From Fimbriimonas sp. (GTDB lineage: Bacteria > Armatimonadota > Fimbriimonadia > Fimbriimonadales > Fimbriimonadaceae): 64,000 nt of DNA. Shown here in pieces: positions 1 through 8,217 of the stretch. The translations under genes and the position numbers were made by a program. Location: the NCBI GenBank assembly GCA_031292555.1, contig JARLGV010000051.1:1-64000 (forward strand). The letters are read 5' to 3'. Under the pieces are notes generated by a model. It was not told the DNA's origin. It saw only the letters and a list, made by a program, of their open reading frames with translations, and searched no databases. Numbering within the stretch: the stretch's first letter is position 1; each line of letters starts with the position of its first letter.

Positions 1-73
1 ACCCGGCATCAAGAACGAAGACTCCGATGCAGATATTCAAAGACGACAAGCCGCCACACCGAGCGGCTCGTAA
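1..73 (+). CDS. C-terminal end of an upstream gene (partial)
   Basis: Reading from base 2, the frame runs open from the window edge for 23 codons, ends in Gly-Ser and stops at TAA (71-73). Its third codon positions are richer in G/C than the other frames, which is why I prefer it. The residues are polar and charged and I recognise no family. The gene body lies outside the window, so function cannot be judged, and the call rests only on frame openness and base composition. Confidence 0.35.
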   Translation, partial: PGIKNEDSDADIQRRQAATPSGS

Positions 74-306
74 CTTGACGCTCACGGGGACCGCCATATC
101 CGTTCCCGCTACCCGCGACCCTCGCCCCGCTCACCGCTACCCTGCTGACTCTTCGAAAGGCGTACACTTAGGGGCGAAATCGGTGCGAATTGGCTCTGAA
201 TCCGGCAATTTTCCCTCCGGGGAACTTGGCAACTGGCGCTCAGGCGTAGGACCGGTATCGAAACAGAATGCGCCACGCATTCCGGAGCATTGTTCACGGA
301 GGAAAA

Positions 307-1344
307 ATGACGATTCTAGCGACAGCCCTATTAATGGGCTCAACCGCGCTCATGTCTGACGGGGGCCCACTTTCCGTAACGGTCGGCCCGATTATCACCG
401 GCCTGCGGCCGATTGCACTTGCGCCCGCCCCGACCGGATCCAAGTTCATCGTCTGCCTTGAAGATGGGTCCGTTCGCATCATGGATGCGAAGACGCGATC
501 CACGGTTCGGATTCTCGCCAAGCACCCGGATCCCGCTTATGCCGCCGCCTGGAGCCCGGACGGAACCTACGTGGCCACGGGAGACGAGAGGGCGCGCATC
601 TACATCGAGAGCCCGATCACCGGCGGAAAGATCCGCGAATACCGAACCCACACAAAGGGCATCCAGAAGCTGAGTTTCAACATGACCAGGCAGTACCTGG
701 CCAGCACGGGCAAGGACGACCAGATCAACATCTACGACCTTTCGAAGCCCTCGATCAGGGAAGCACGGCACATCCTCGGTAAGGGAGCCAATTTCTACGG
801 CGCGAGCTTTAGCCCCAAACTCCCTTACGACATCTCGACCGGCATCCTCGGTCCGGGTGGCCGCACCTACAACAGTAACTCGGGGCAGGTCACCGGATTT
901 CTGACCACCGAGGACCAGCAGGGCGTTTTCGACGTCAATTTCGATGGCGCTGGAACCCATGAGGTAACGGCAGGGCGCGACGGTGAGGCGATCGTTTGGG
1001 ACAGCAAGACCCGAAAGAAGATCGGGACTCTGATGGGGCACAAAGACTGGGTGGTCTATGCGGTGTACTCTCCGAACGGCAAGTTTATCGCCACCTCGTC
1101 CACCGACCAAACCGTCAAGGTCTGGAACGCGGCGACGCTTCAGAAGGTGGCCGACCTTCCGTCTCAGACTTCGGTCGGTTCGCCGCTATGTTTCACCGCC
1201 GACGGAAACACTCTGGTGACGGTGAGCGATCAAGGATTCCTAGAGTTCAACAACGTAAGTCCTTCGGTGAAAGCGATCGAAGCGCCTGCCCCGGCCAAGG
1301 CCAAGGCCAAGAAGCCGCGGCGACGACGCCATCGCGGGTCTTGA
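307..1344 (+). CDS. WD40-repeat protein with basic C-terminal tail
   Basis: This 345-residue protein carries degenerate WD40 repeats, with recurring WSPDG / FSP / YSPNG blades followed by a polar turn and a hydrophobic strand ending in W or Y. It is probably a single beta-propeller used for protein-protein contact. The start at 307 is chosen over an upstream in-frame ATG at 268 because GGAGG lies at 298-302, four bases before it. The N-terminus (MTILATALLMGSTALM) is hydrophobic and looks like a short signal peptide, suggesting export. The last 25 residues are Ala/Pro/Lys/Arg rich and end in a run of arginines, unusual for an exported propeller. No catalytic domain is visible. The neighbour downstream (SGNH hydrolase) is on the same strand 28 bases away but has its own promoter-like element. 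Partner and pathway are unknown. Confidence 0.8.
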   Translation: MTILATALLMGSTALMSDGGPLSVTVGPIITGLRPIALAPAPTGSKFIVCLEDGSVRIMDAKTRSTVRILAKHPDPAYAAAWSPDGTYVATGDERARIYIESPITGGKIREYRTHTKGIQKLSFNMTRQYLASTGKDDQINIYDLSKPSIREARHILGKGANFYGASFSPKLPYDISTGILGPGGRTYNSNSGQVTGFLTTEDQQGVFDVNFDGAGTHEVTAGRDGEAIVWDSKTRKKIGTLMGHKDWVVYAVYSPNGKFIATSSTDQTVKVWNAATLQKVADLPSQTSVGSPLCFTADGNTLVTVSDQGFLEFNNVSPSVKAIEAPAPAKAKAKKPRRRRHRGS

Positions 1345-1359
1345 CTGGTCTGCTTGGAA

Positions 1360-1365
1360 TATGCT
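1360..1365 (+). promoter_or_regulatory. -10 element of a leaderless-type promoter
   Basis: TATGCT is followed by seven bases and then ATG at 1373. This spacing would put transcription initiation at or within a base or two of the start codon. Confidence 0.45.
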
Positions 1366-1372
1366 GACGGGC

Positions 1373-2149
1373 ATGGAGTTACGTAGGCTATGCTCGTCGG
1401 CGTTTGTCGCCGGAATCTTCCTCGCCAGTGCGGCAGCCCAGCAGTCCGGGCTGCCCGACACCGTGAAGCCCGTCATCGACCAAGCGCCGATGGATGCTCA
1501 CAGCTACGACTGGATGGCGCGTCATAACGCCGTCGTCGATCGCGTCAAACAAGGGCACGTGGACCTCCTCCTGATCGGCGATTCGATCACCCATATGTGG
1601 GGCGGGGTGCCGGATGAGCAGGCGATCCACGGTCGGGGCGACTTCCTGTGGGACAAGTATTTCGGGAGCCGCAACGCCGTCAACCTCGGGTTCGGTTGGG
1701 ACCGCACCCAACACGTCCTGTGGCGCTTCGAGCACGGCGAGATCGACGGGATCCACCCCAAAGTCGCCGTCGTGATGATCGGAACCAACAACATGGGAAC
1801 GAACACCACCGACGACATCGTCACCGGGATCGACACGATCGTCAGTCAGTTACGCCACCGGCTCCCTAAGACCAAGATCCTCCTTCTTGGTATCTTCCCA
1901 CGCGACCCGAAGCCCGACACCCCGTCGCGCAAGCAGATCGCCGAGGTGAACGAGCGGATCTCGGTCCTTGGCAAAGAAAAGGGGATCACCTATCTGGACC
2001 TAGGCTCCAAGTTCCTGCAGGCAGACGGGACGATATCGACCGACATCATGCCCGACTACCTCCATCCCAGCCAAAAAGGCTACGACATCTGGGCCAAAGC
2101 GATGGAGCCCACGCTAGCCAAGCTCTTCGGCGACAAGCCGAGAAGCTAG
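1373..2149 (+). CDS. SGNH/GDSL-family hydrolase, secreted
   Basis: A 258-residue member of the SGNH hydrolase (GDSL lipase/esterase) superfamily, which cleaves ester or acetyl groups from lipids or polysaccharides. Block I is GDSI (69-72, nucleophile Ser71), block III is GTNN (137-140), and block V is DYLHPSQKGY with Asp228 and His231 completing the triad. The arrangement resembles platelet-activating-factor acetylhydrolase-like or carbohydrate-esterase-like SGNH proteins. The N-terminus (about 1-22) is a signal peptide ending near SAAAQ, so the enzyme probably acts outside the cytoplasm. The start at 1373 is preferred over an in-frame ATG at 1361 because a TATGCT box ends seven bases before it, and because 1361 lies inside that box. 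Given the neighbours, the likely substrate is an acetylated sugar, but this is inference. Confidence 0.85.
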   Translation: MELRRLCSSAFVAGIFLASAAAQQSGLPDTVKPVIDQAPMDAHSYDWMARHNAVVDRVKQGHVDLLLIGDSITHMWGGVPDEQAIHGRGDFLWDKYFGSRNAVNLGFGWDRTQHVLWRFEHGEIDGIHPKVAVVMIGTNNMGTNTTDDIVTGIDTIVSQLRHRLPKTKILLLGIFPRDPKPDTPSRKQIAEVNERISVLGKEKGITYLDLGSKFLQADGTISTDIMPDYLHPSQKGYDIWAKAMEPTLAKLFGDKPRS

Positions 2150-2303
2150 ACGCGGGGAGCAGGACGCGGGCCAAACGACAAGCAACCGTTTCGGCTTTCC
2201 ACTCGCCCATTCTTCATCCTCCAAGGGGAAGATGTCGCGCAACGACAGAAGGGAGGCCAATCGGTTGAACGCCAAAAGTCCGCTTCTTGATAGGCCGATC
2301 GGC

Positions 2304-2320
2304 GCGGATTCTCGATCCGC
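2304..2320. terminator. weak hairpin between convergent genes
   Basis: GCGGAT, a five-base loop and ATCCGC form a short stem between the convergent SGNH and GxGYxYP genes. There is no T-run, so terminator function is only plausible. Confidence 0.3.
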
Positions 2321-2341
2321 CGCTACCCGCTACCCGCTACC
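2321..2341. repeat. 7-bp tandem repeat (CGCTACC), three copies
   Basis: Three perfect copies of CGCTACC run up to and over the stop codon (2337-2339, minus strand) of the GxGYxYP gene. A related CCGCTACC-rich stretch lies at about 107-142 near the window start. Confidence 0.7.
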
Positions 2342-3815
2342 CGCTTGGGTGATTCTTCTTTAGCAGATCGATCAACTGGCTTGCGGTGACTACCCTCGTA
2401 TCGGCCGGGAGCTTTGAGATCACGCGGCGGACAGCTTCGATGGGGCCGCCGATTGAGCCGTAGGACCAGGCGTGGACGTTGATCAGCGCATAGCTGGCCG
2501 ACTTCGCCAAGGGTTCAGTCGGCATTTTGGCGATCTGGTCGGCCAAATCGTCGATTCCCAGCAGGTTCTCCCAGAGGACGAACCGGTAGGCAACGACCGG
2601 CTTGCCATTGTGCCAGGCGACCTCTCCCTTGCGGCGATTGTAGGGCGAGTAGTCTTTGTAGATCACTGCGTCGACGCTGCCCAGATCGAGCCAAGGAAAA
2701 GTTTCCTCCAAGTTCCCATCGTTCTGGTTAAGGATCGATGCAATTCGAAGCCCCGAGTCCTTGAGGAACGGGTCGCTTTGCTTGGCAAGTGCCGGTCGAT
2801 CCGGCTCCACATGCGGGTACATGTAGCCGGGCAGACCGGCGCCGGTGACGAAATCGTCGTTCGGCCGCGCCGCTCCGTAGATCTGACGAAGCACGCGGGG
2901 AGCATAGGTCGCCAACAACGGCGAGACTTCCCACGTGAACGGAAATAGCCCTCGCAGCGAGCTGCCGTAGAACTTCGGGTCGGTAGCAAATCCGCCAGTC
3001 AGCCACTGGACGTTATCGCCGTCGCTGAGCACGAACGCCACATAGCGGACGTGATCTTCGTTCTTCGCCGGCTTCCAGGCAGGCGGACGCAGGTGGCCGG
3101 GCTTCAATTTCTCCAGCGCAGACAGGTTGACGCACCAGTCGGCGGCAACGCCTGTTCCGCCAGCAGCGCTAACGTCCGAGATCCAGCTGTATTCGTCGGG
3201 TCCCCAGCCGAATACAAGCGCGTTCGGTCCATACGCTTCGATCACCTTCTTGCGGAAATCGCTGTCGCGCGTATCCATCACGAACGCATCGTGGGCCACC
3301 GCAAAATCGCGCAATGCGCCGGGTTTATCGATCGACTGCTCCACCACGATCCCACTCGCATACTGCAAACGGAACGACTCGAATGCTTGTTTCTCGGTAA
3401 ATGATCGCGCGTCGAGGATCGATTTCAAGCCGTGTTCGGCGGCCGTCTTCATCTGGGATTCGTCCACCGCGATCGAGTGCATCGGCCCACAGAATCCCGT
3501 CGCTACGTTTAAGCTTTGGGTACCAAGCTTATACGGAATCATCCCGTTCACCTCGGACTTGAAGGTATCGACCAGGCTCCAAACGTCCTTGGCGGGACGA
3601 ATCTCCCACCCGTCCTTTCTCAATCCATCCAGCACCGCCGCCTCGACCCCGTTGGTCTTGAGCCAGATGTGAGGCTCCTCTTTGCCGACCAAACCTTGGA
3701 GCGTCTGCGCAAGTACCTGATCGGCCGGGCTCAGAGCGTCGCGATCAAGGGTGTAGAGGACCTTGTCTCCGGGAACCGACAGGAGAACTCCAAGCGTCAG
3801 AGCAAGCGCGATCAT
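2337..3815 (-). CDS. GxGYxYP-family secreted protein (putative glycoside hydrolase)
   Basis: A 492-residue protein of the GxGYxYP family, found with polysaccharide-degrading genes in Bacteroidota and related groups; its reaction is not established. The defining segment GAGLPGYMYPH is present, preceded by VAFVLSDGDNVQW, where a DGDN motif may bind metal or substrate. Other recognisable blocks are FGWGPDEYSW and FTWEVSPLLA. The N-terminus from 3815 (MIALALTLGVLLSVPG) is a signal peptide. The frame stays open upstream to 3962, but that extension would overlap the divergent isomerase gene and encodes no plausible signal, so I start at 3815, where a CACAAT box lies seven bases upstream. A 7-bp tandem repeat runs into its stop codon. 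Confidence 0.8.
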   Translation of the reverse strand: MIALALTLGVLLSVPGDKVLYTLDRDALSPADQVLAQTLQGLVGKEEPHIWLKTNGVEAAVLDGLRKDGWEIRPAKDVWSLVDTFKSEVNGMIPYKLGTQSLNVATGFCGPMHSIAVDESQMKTAAEHGLKSILDARSFTEKQAFESFRLQYASGIVVEQSIDKPGALRDFAVAHDAFVMDTRDSDFRKKVIEAYGPNALVFGWGPDEYSWISDVSAAGGTGVAADWCVNLSALEKLKPGHLRPPAWKPAKNEDHVRYVAFVLSDGDNVQWLTGGFATDPKFYGSSLRGLFPFTWEVSPLLATYAPRVLRQIYGAARPNDDFVTGAGLPGYMYPHVEPDRPALAKQSDPFLKDSGLRIASILNQNDGNLEETFPWLDLGSVDAVIYKDYSPYNRRKGEVAWHNGKPVVAYRFVLWENLLGIDDLADQIAKMPTEPLAKSASYALINVHAWSYGSIGGPIEAVRRVISKLPADTRVVTASQLIDLLKKNHPSG

Positions 3816-3938
3816 CGTTCGTATTGTGGACGATCTTGCGGGTTCTCCCAGCCTCTGCGTCCAATGGGCTCGATCCAGAATCTTCGTTCGATCAGTGGGG
3901 TCTAATGGTTGGAACGTGGAGAGCGAACGAATTTGGCA

Positions 3939-4508
3939 ATGAAACGGAGCGAAATCAACCAACTGGTCTCAGATGCGACCGCCTGTTTCCAACGCAATGG
4001 GTGGATACTTCCCCCCAACCCGAAGTGGGACGTGACCGACTTCGGGCTGGGCGACTGGAAATCCTACGGCCTCGTGCTCGTGAATCTGGCTGACCAGCCG
4101 GAGTACTGCGAGAAGTTGATGTACGCCAAGTCCGGTATGACGACCCCTGCGCATTGCCACCGGTCGAAGAAAGAGGACATCATCGCACGGAATGGAGTGC
4201 TGAGGGTCCAGCTTTGGGCAGACGTCCCGGACGAGAGTGCGGGCAAGCCGGTATCGGTCCTCGTCAACGGCGAGCCGAAGTCGATCGACTCGGGCGCGTT
4301 CGTCGACCTGCATTCCGGTTGGCGCGTTACGATAACCCCAGGCGTCTTCCACGAGTTCGTCCCGCTCTCCGAGGAATGCGTCATCGGCGAGGTTTCCACC
4401 GCCAACGACGATCTGCACGACAACTACTTCATCGACGCCATGGTCGGCCGCTACCCCGAAGTAACCGAGGATGCGACCCCAATCGTGAGACTGCTCAGCG
4501 ACGCCTAG
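3939..4508 (+). CDS. D-lyxose isomerase-like cupin
   Basis: A 189-residue single-cupin sugar isomerase of the D-lyxose ketol-isomerase family. Known members interconvert D-lyxose and D-xylulose, or D-mannose and D-fructose, using Mn2+ in the cytoplasm. The metal site is visible as HCHRSKKE (His72, His74, Glu79) and PGVFHEF (His138), matching the HxHx4E...H cupin signature. The start at ATG 3939 gives MKRSEIN, the usual N-terminus of the family; a TTG at 3909 in the same frame is less likely. The stop codon interlocks with the stop of the convergent FGGY kinase (CTAG, 4505-4508). A kinase acting on a ketose next door fits a small pentose or hexose pathway, although the convergent arrangement means they are not co-transcribed. 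The exact sugar is uncertain. Confidence 0.85.
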   Translation: MKRSEINQLVSDATACFQRNGWILPPNPKWDVTDFGLGDWKSYGLVLVNLADQPEYCEKLMYAKSGMTTPAHCHRSKKEDIIARNGVLRVQLWADVPDESAGKPVSVLVNGEPKSIDSGAFVDLHSGWRVTITPGVFHEFVPLSEECVIGEVSTANDDLHDNYFIDAMVGRYPEVTEDATPIVRLLSDA

Positions 4509-5854
4509 GCGATCGGGCGGTACACCTTGGTGTGCGCGCTCTTCGACACGATCTCGAACATCTCGGGCATCGATCCGATCTGCCCGGATGCGAGCAATTG
4601 GAGCCCCAGGTTCCCGAGGACCGTCGCTTCGGCCGGGCCGGCGTAGACCGGAAGGCCGCTTTCGTTGGCGAGGGACTGGCAGAACGAATGGCTTTGGGAA
4701 CCGCCTCCGCCGACCCGCAGACTCGCGAACTTCCGCCCGGTCAGCTTCTCCAACTCGGCCGGCTGTTTGGCGATCGTCGAGGTCAGGCTGCTGAGGGCCA
4801 GCCCGGCCCATTCCGCCTCGTTCGTTGGACGGCGGCCGGCAAGTTCGGCGCAGATCTCGACCATCGAGGGCGGATTGTAGAAATCGGGATGAAGCAGATC
4901 GATCCGCTCGTCCACCGCCAGCGCGTCGGCGAGCCATTGTGGGACCGGCATCTTCAGCCCAAGTTCCTCGTGGATCCGGTTGATGACGTAGAAGCCGGGG
5001 ATGTTCTTGAGGAACCGGACTCGCCCATCGATCGTCCGTTCGTTCGTGAACATCGCCGCCTCCGCCTCGGGGCTCGCCAATGGTCGGTCGATGACACAAC
5101 CGACAAGCGACCATGTCCCCACGTTTAGGAACACTTGGTCGTCCGCCAACTGGCCGAAGCCGCACACCGCCGACGCGGTGTCGTGGCTGCCGACGTGAGC
5201 GATCCTCACGTTCCCTTCGCCTAGGCGAGGGCCAAGACCACCCGGCAGGGTCGGCTCGATTTCGGGAGTTGGCCAACCGATCATCTCGAACGCCTCTGGG
5301 CTCCACTTGTCGTCCAGTCCGAGCAGCTGGGTCGTCGACGCCTGGGTCAACTCCATGTTCTTCTCGCCGGTAAGCACGTAACCCAAGTAGTCGGGCAGGA
5401 TGTACCAGTTCGCCGCCTTCTTGGGCAGGTCCGGGTCGTTCAACCTACGGGCCAATAGCTGGCAAATCGTGTTGAACGGCTGATGCTGGATACCGGTCAA
5501 CGCGTAGAGTCGTGCTCGATGAGGGGCCAACATCTCGAACGCCTTCAGGTGCGAGGTCTCCCGGTAGCAGACCGGCGCGCCAAGCGGCTTGCCGTCGTGA
5601 CCGACAAAGCCGTGATCGACGCCCCAAGTGTCGATACCGAGGGTTGACGACTCGAAACGGGATTCCGCGTGAGCGGCGGCAGCGCGGCAAAGGCCGACGA
5701 GACGGTCGATATCCCATTCCAGGCGGCCGTTCCGCTCTTCCGGACCATGAGGTACTTGATCGACGATCTCGAATCGAATTTGCCCGTCTTCCAGCCATCC
5801 GGCGGCGTACCGGCCGGAAGAAGCCCCGAAGTCCACTGCGACTGCTCCAATCAT
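4505..5854 (-). CDS. rhaB: FGGY-family carbohydrate kinase, rhamnulokinase-like
   Basis: A 449-residue FGGY sugar kinase that phosphorylates a ketose with ATP in the cytoplasm. The phosphate-binding loop is VDFGASSGR near residue 8. The segment GIDTWGVDHGFV is characteristic of L-rhamnulokinases, and HVGSHDTASAV and FLNVGTWSLVG match the FGGY ATP-binding half. Near the C-terminus, LRVGGGGSQSHSFCQSLAN forms the adenosine loop. It starts 10 bases after the csoR stop on the same strand, so it is probably read through from csoR; a TAAAAC box seven bases before the ATG could also serve as a private leaderless promoter. No rhamnose isomerase or aldolase is nearby, while a lyxose-isomerase-like gene converges on it, so the true substrate could be rhamnulose, xylulose or another ketose. 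The symbol reflects family similarity only. Confidence 0.75.
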   Translation of the reverse strand: MIGAVAVDFGASSGRYAAGWLEDGQIRFEIVDQVPHGPEERNGRLEWDIDRLVGLCRAAAAHAESRFESSTLGIDTWGVDHGFVGHDGKPLGAPVCYRETSHLKAFEMLAPHRARLYALTGIQHQPFNTICQLLARRLNDPDLPKKAANWYILPDYLGYVLTGEKNMELTQASTTQLLGLDDKWSPEAFEMIGWPTPEIEPTLPGGLGPRLGEGNVRIAHVGSHDTASAVCGFGQLADDQVFLNVGTWSLVGCVIDRPLASPEAEAAMFTNERTIDGRVRFLKNIPGFYVINRIHEELGLKMPVPQWLADALAVDERIDLLHPDFYNPPSMVEICAELAGRRPTNEAEWAGLALSSLTSTIAKQPAELEKLTGRKFASLRVGGGGSQSHSFCQSLANESGLPVYAGPAEATVLGNLGLQLLASGQIGSMPEMFEIVSKSAHTKVYRPIA

Positions 5855-5864
5855 GGGCCGAGTT

Positions 5865-6152
5865 TTACTTCAAAAACCGGTTCAGTGTGACCTTGATTTC
5901 GGCCAATCGCTCTTCGGAGGTCATGTCGCTGCAGTTATCGTTCTCCGAACGGTCGTTGCCGTACACGCAGTTCTCCAGGTGGGTGGAAAGCATAATCAGG
6001 CCGAACTGGTCGAGAGCAGCCCGCAGAGCCGACACCTGGGTGAGGATGTCTACGCAGTAGCGGCCCTCATCCACCATCTTTTGGATACCGGCAACCTGCC
6101 CGGCGATCCTCGCAAGGCGCTTCTTCGCATCAAGGCTAACACTCTCGTTCAT
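5865..6152 (-). CDS. csoR: CsoR-type metal-sensing repressor
   Basis: A 95-residue all-helical repressor of the CsoR/RcnR/FrmR family (DUF156). The conserved core RLARIAGQVAGIQKM is followed by RYCVDIL, QVSALRAAL and THLENCV. The inner-sphere ligands Cys33, His58 and Cys62 have the 25- and 4-residue spacing of Cu(I)-sensing CsoR, rather than the ligand sets of RcnR or FrmR. Known CsoR proteins are tetramers that leave DNA when Cu(I) binds. Here no copper pump or chaperone is adjacent; the gene downstream, 10 bases away, is a sugar kinase. The target is therefore unclear and may be distant. I see no obvious inverted G-tract operator upstream. Confidence 0.85.
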   Translation of the reverse strand: MNESVSLDAKKRLARIAGQVAGIQKMVDEGRYCVDILTQVSALRAALDQFGLIMLSTHLENCVYGNDRSENDNCSDMTSEERLAEIKVTLNRFLK

Positions 6153-6303
6153 GGCACCACATGTATTCTAACGTTTTTCGGGGTAGGTCGGGACACGGGA
6201 CAGGCAGATAGGGGCAGATACATCTCGCCTCTACGGGCCCAGACGATTACCTCGATGCATCCAGCCGCCGAAACTGGACCTGCAGAGTTGGTCAGCGGCG
6301 ATT

Positions 6304-6594
6304 CTAACTTTTCCTGCCCATGCTTTGAGTCTTCAGATGCATTACCGCCAAGTATCCAACTTCGACCGCTACCACGACGACGCAGAGAGCCAAGCTCGTA
6401 CCGATCAGGGGTGTCAGCGATCGGATGACAAGGTATGCGGCAATGCCGATTCCTAAACCCAAGACAGCCAGTTTCAGTCTGTCTATGCGGTGCGCCAAGC
6501 CAGCCCTCCGAAGTAGAGCATCGACTATGGGACGTATCCGTGGAGTTAGGAGATCCCTTTTCACGATCTGGGGCGACGCAGGGCCAACACCCAT
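6304..6594 (-). CDS. small two-helix membrane protein
   Basis: About 96 residues. A charged N-terminal stretch (VKRDLLTPRIRPIVDALLRRAG) precedes two predicted transmembrane helices, LAVLGLGIGIAAYLVI and SLALCVVVVAVEVGYLAV, and a short basic tail (MGRKS). The frame is open up to 6675, but that extension would run into the start of the divergent cysS and is Arg/Gly-rich, so I prefer the internal ATG at 6594; no ribosome-binding site decides it. I recognise no family. The hairpin-like two-helix topology suggests a small inner-membrane protein. The divergent layout with cysS gives no functional clue. Confidence 0.5.
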   Translation of the reverse strand: MGVGPASPQIVKRDLLTPRIRPIVDALLRRAGLAHRIDRLKLAVLGLGIGIAAYLVIRSLTPLIGTSLALCVVVVAVEVGYLAVMHLKTQSMGRKS

Positions 6595-6662
6595 CTCTGG
6601 ATCATGGGGTCGATGAAATTGACGCCCGAGCCGAATGGAATCGCCCCCTGCGGCCAACCGAG

Positions 6663-6668
6663 TAAACT
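6663..6668 (+). promoter_or_regulatory. -10 element, leaderless-type, of cysS
   Basis: TAAACT is followed by seven bases and the ATG of cysS at 6676. No Shine-Dalgarno sequence precedes the start. Confidence 0.45.
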
Positions 6669-6675
6669 CCGCCAA

Positions 6676-8169
6676 ATGTCCGAACGAACGTTACGCCTAT
6701 ACGACACGATGACTCGCCAGGTCAAGCCGCTTGAGCTAATCGAGCCGGGTTGCCTGCGGTTCTATTCGTGCGGACCGACGGTGTACTCGTATGCCCATAT
6801 CGGCAACTTTCGGACGTTCCTGACCGCCGACCTCGTCATTCGCACGGCGGAGGCGATCGGCTGGACGGTGAAGTACGTCAGCAACATCACCGACGTCGGC
6901 CATTTGACTCAAGACGACGTGGCGGACGCCGGCGGCGAGGACAAGATGGCGAGCGCGCTCAAATCCAAGGAGGGGGAGCAGTTCAACAACGTCTGGGAGC
7001 TAGCCGAGTATTACGAGGACGCCTTTCGCGAGGACTGGGCACGCCTGAACCTCCGCGAGCCATTTGTGCGGCCTCGCGCCACCCAGCACATGCGCGAGCA
7101 GATCGTAGCCGCCGAGCAGCTCATCGAGCAAGGGTACGCGTACGAGACCCCCACCGGGGTCTATTTCAGCGTGGATAGCTTCAAGGGGTACGGCAAGCTC
7201 AGCGGAAACACGCAAGAGAACCTCCGCAAGGCAGTCCGCGAAGTCGTACTCGACGATAACAAGAAGGAACAGGCGGACTTCGCCCTTTGGAAGAAGGACG
7301 ACAAGCACCTGATGCAGTGGTACTCCCCGTTCGGCTGGGGCTTCCCAGGCTGGCATTTGGAATGCTCGGTGATGGCGCGGATGTACCTGGGCGACACGCT
7401 GGACCTGCACGCCGGCGGCGAGGATCTGGTCTTCCCTCATCACGAGTGCGAGATCGCTCAGTCCGAGGCACTCACCGGCAAACCTTTCTCGAACCACTGG
7501 ATCCACACCCGGTTCCTGCAAGTGAATGGCGAGAAGATGAGCAAGCGCACCGGCAACTTTTACACCGTGCGCTCGCTGCTAGAGAAAGGCGCCGACCCGC
7601 TGGCAATTCGATACGCCTTGATTTCCGGTATCTACACCAAGCCGCTGAACTTCACCGACCAGGGACTGAGCGATGCAATGGGTAACATCGAGCGCTTCAA
7701 GCGCAGCGATGCGGCAGTTGCGGCGGCACTGGAAAACGGCGGCGACGGGCCGGACACGATCGGGGTGGCGCTCGACGAGTTGTACGAGCAGGCTTTGGAC
7801 GCGATGACGAACGACCTGAACACGTCGGTCGCCTTGGCCAAAGCCCTTGAAGGAACTCGCGTCATTCAGAGAGAAGCGGAGTCCCTCTCCAAAGCGTCAG
7901 GGGAGAGCGGCAAGCGATACCTGGACCGGATCAACGCACTTCTCGGCATCGTGCGACCCGAGCGCGAAGTGGCAGGTCCGGCGGTAGTAACCCCGGCATC
8001 CAAAGTCGACGAGGCTCGAATCCAGGCCTTGATCGACGAGCGGGCAGCCGCCAAGAAGGCGAAGAACTTCGCCCGAGCGGACGAGATCCGCAAAGAGTTG
8101 GACGCCGAAGGCATCGAGCTTCGGGACTCGCCGGAAGGCACGAACTGGGTTGTGAAGACAGCCCTTTAG
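6676..8169 (+). CDS. cysS: cysteinyl-tRNA synthetase
   Basis: A 497-residue class I aminoacyl-tRNA synthetase that charges tRNA-Cys. The start at 6676 gives MSERTLRLYD, the family's usual beginning; an in-frame ATG at 6604 would add 24 unrelated residues. Zn ligands are Cys32 in YSCGPTVY, the Cys in GWHLECSVM and the His/Cys of FPHHECEIAQSEA. The HIGH equivalent is HIGN (41-44), and KMSKR (287-291) is intact. The C-terminal helical anticodon-binding region ends in DEIRKELDAEGIELRDSPEGT, as is normal. Length is typical. Transcription likely starts at or next to the ATG (TAAACT seven bases upstream) and ends at a strong hairpin shared with convergent lexA. Confidence 0.97.
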   Translation: MSERTLRLYDTMTRQVKPLELIEPGCLRFYSCGPTVYSYAHIGNFRTFLTADLVIRTAEAIGWTVKYVSNITDVGHLTQDDVADAGGEDKMASALKSKEGEQFNNVWELAEYYEDAFREDWARLNLREPFVRPRATQHMREQIVAAEQLIEQGYAYETPTGVYFSVDSFKGYGKLSGNTQENLRKAVREVVLDDNKKEQADFALWKKDDKHLMQWYSPFGWGFPGWHLECSVMARMYLGDTLDLHAGGEDLVFPHHECEIAQSEALTGKPFSNHWIHTRFLQVNGEKMSKRTGNFYTVRSLLEKGADPLAIRYALISGIYTKPLNFTDQGLSDAMGNIERFKRSDAAVAAALENGGDGPDTIGVALDELYEQALDAMTNDLNTSVALAKALEGTRVIQREAESLSKASGESGKRYLDRINALLGIVRPEREVAGPAVVTPASKVDEARIQALIDERAAAKKAKNFARADEIRKELDAEGIELRDSPEGTNWVVKTAL

Positions 8170-8176
8170 GGCCAAA

Positions 8177-8211
8177 GAAGGCGGGCCATCGTCAATTGAT
8201 GGCCCGCCTTC
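8177..8211. terminator. bidirectional hairpin between cysS and lexA
   Basis: A perfect 14-bp stem, GAAGGCGGGCCATC paired with GATGGCCCGCCTTC around a seven-base loop, sits in the 48-base gap between the convergent genes. T-tracts on both sides are short. Confidence 0.8.
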
Positions 8212-8217
8212 ATCGTT

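Noticed and set aside
27-359. Open plus-strand frame of 110 codons at the left edge
   Set aside because: It overlaps the better supported WD40 start region, has no family pattern, and is Arg/Pro-rich as expected for out-of-frame GC-rich DNA.
2321-2341. Short tandem repeats here and at 14254-14275 considered as CRISPR
   Set aside because: The units are 5-7 bp with no spacers and no cas genes.
3969-5306. Long minus-strand open frame (445 codons) antisense to the isomerase and out of frame with the kinase
   Set aside because: Arg-rich translation with no motifs; the isomerase and kinase genes fully explain the region.
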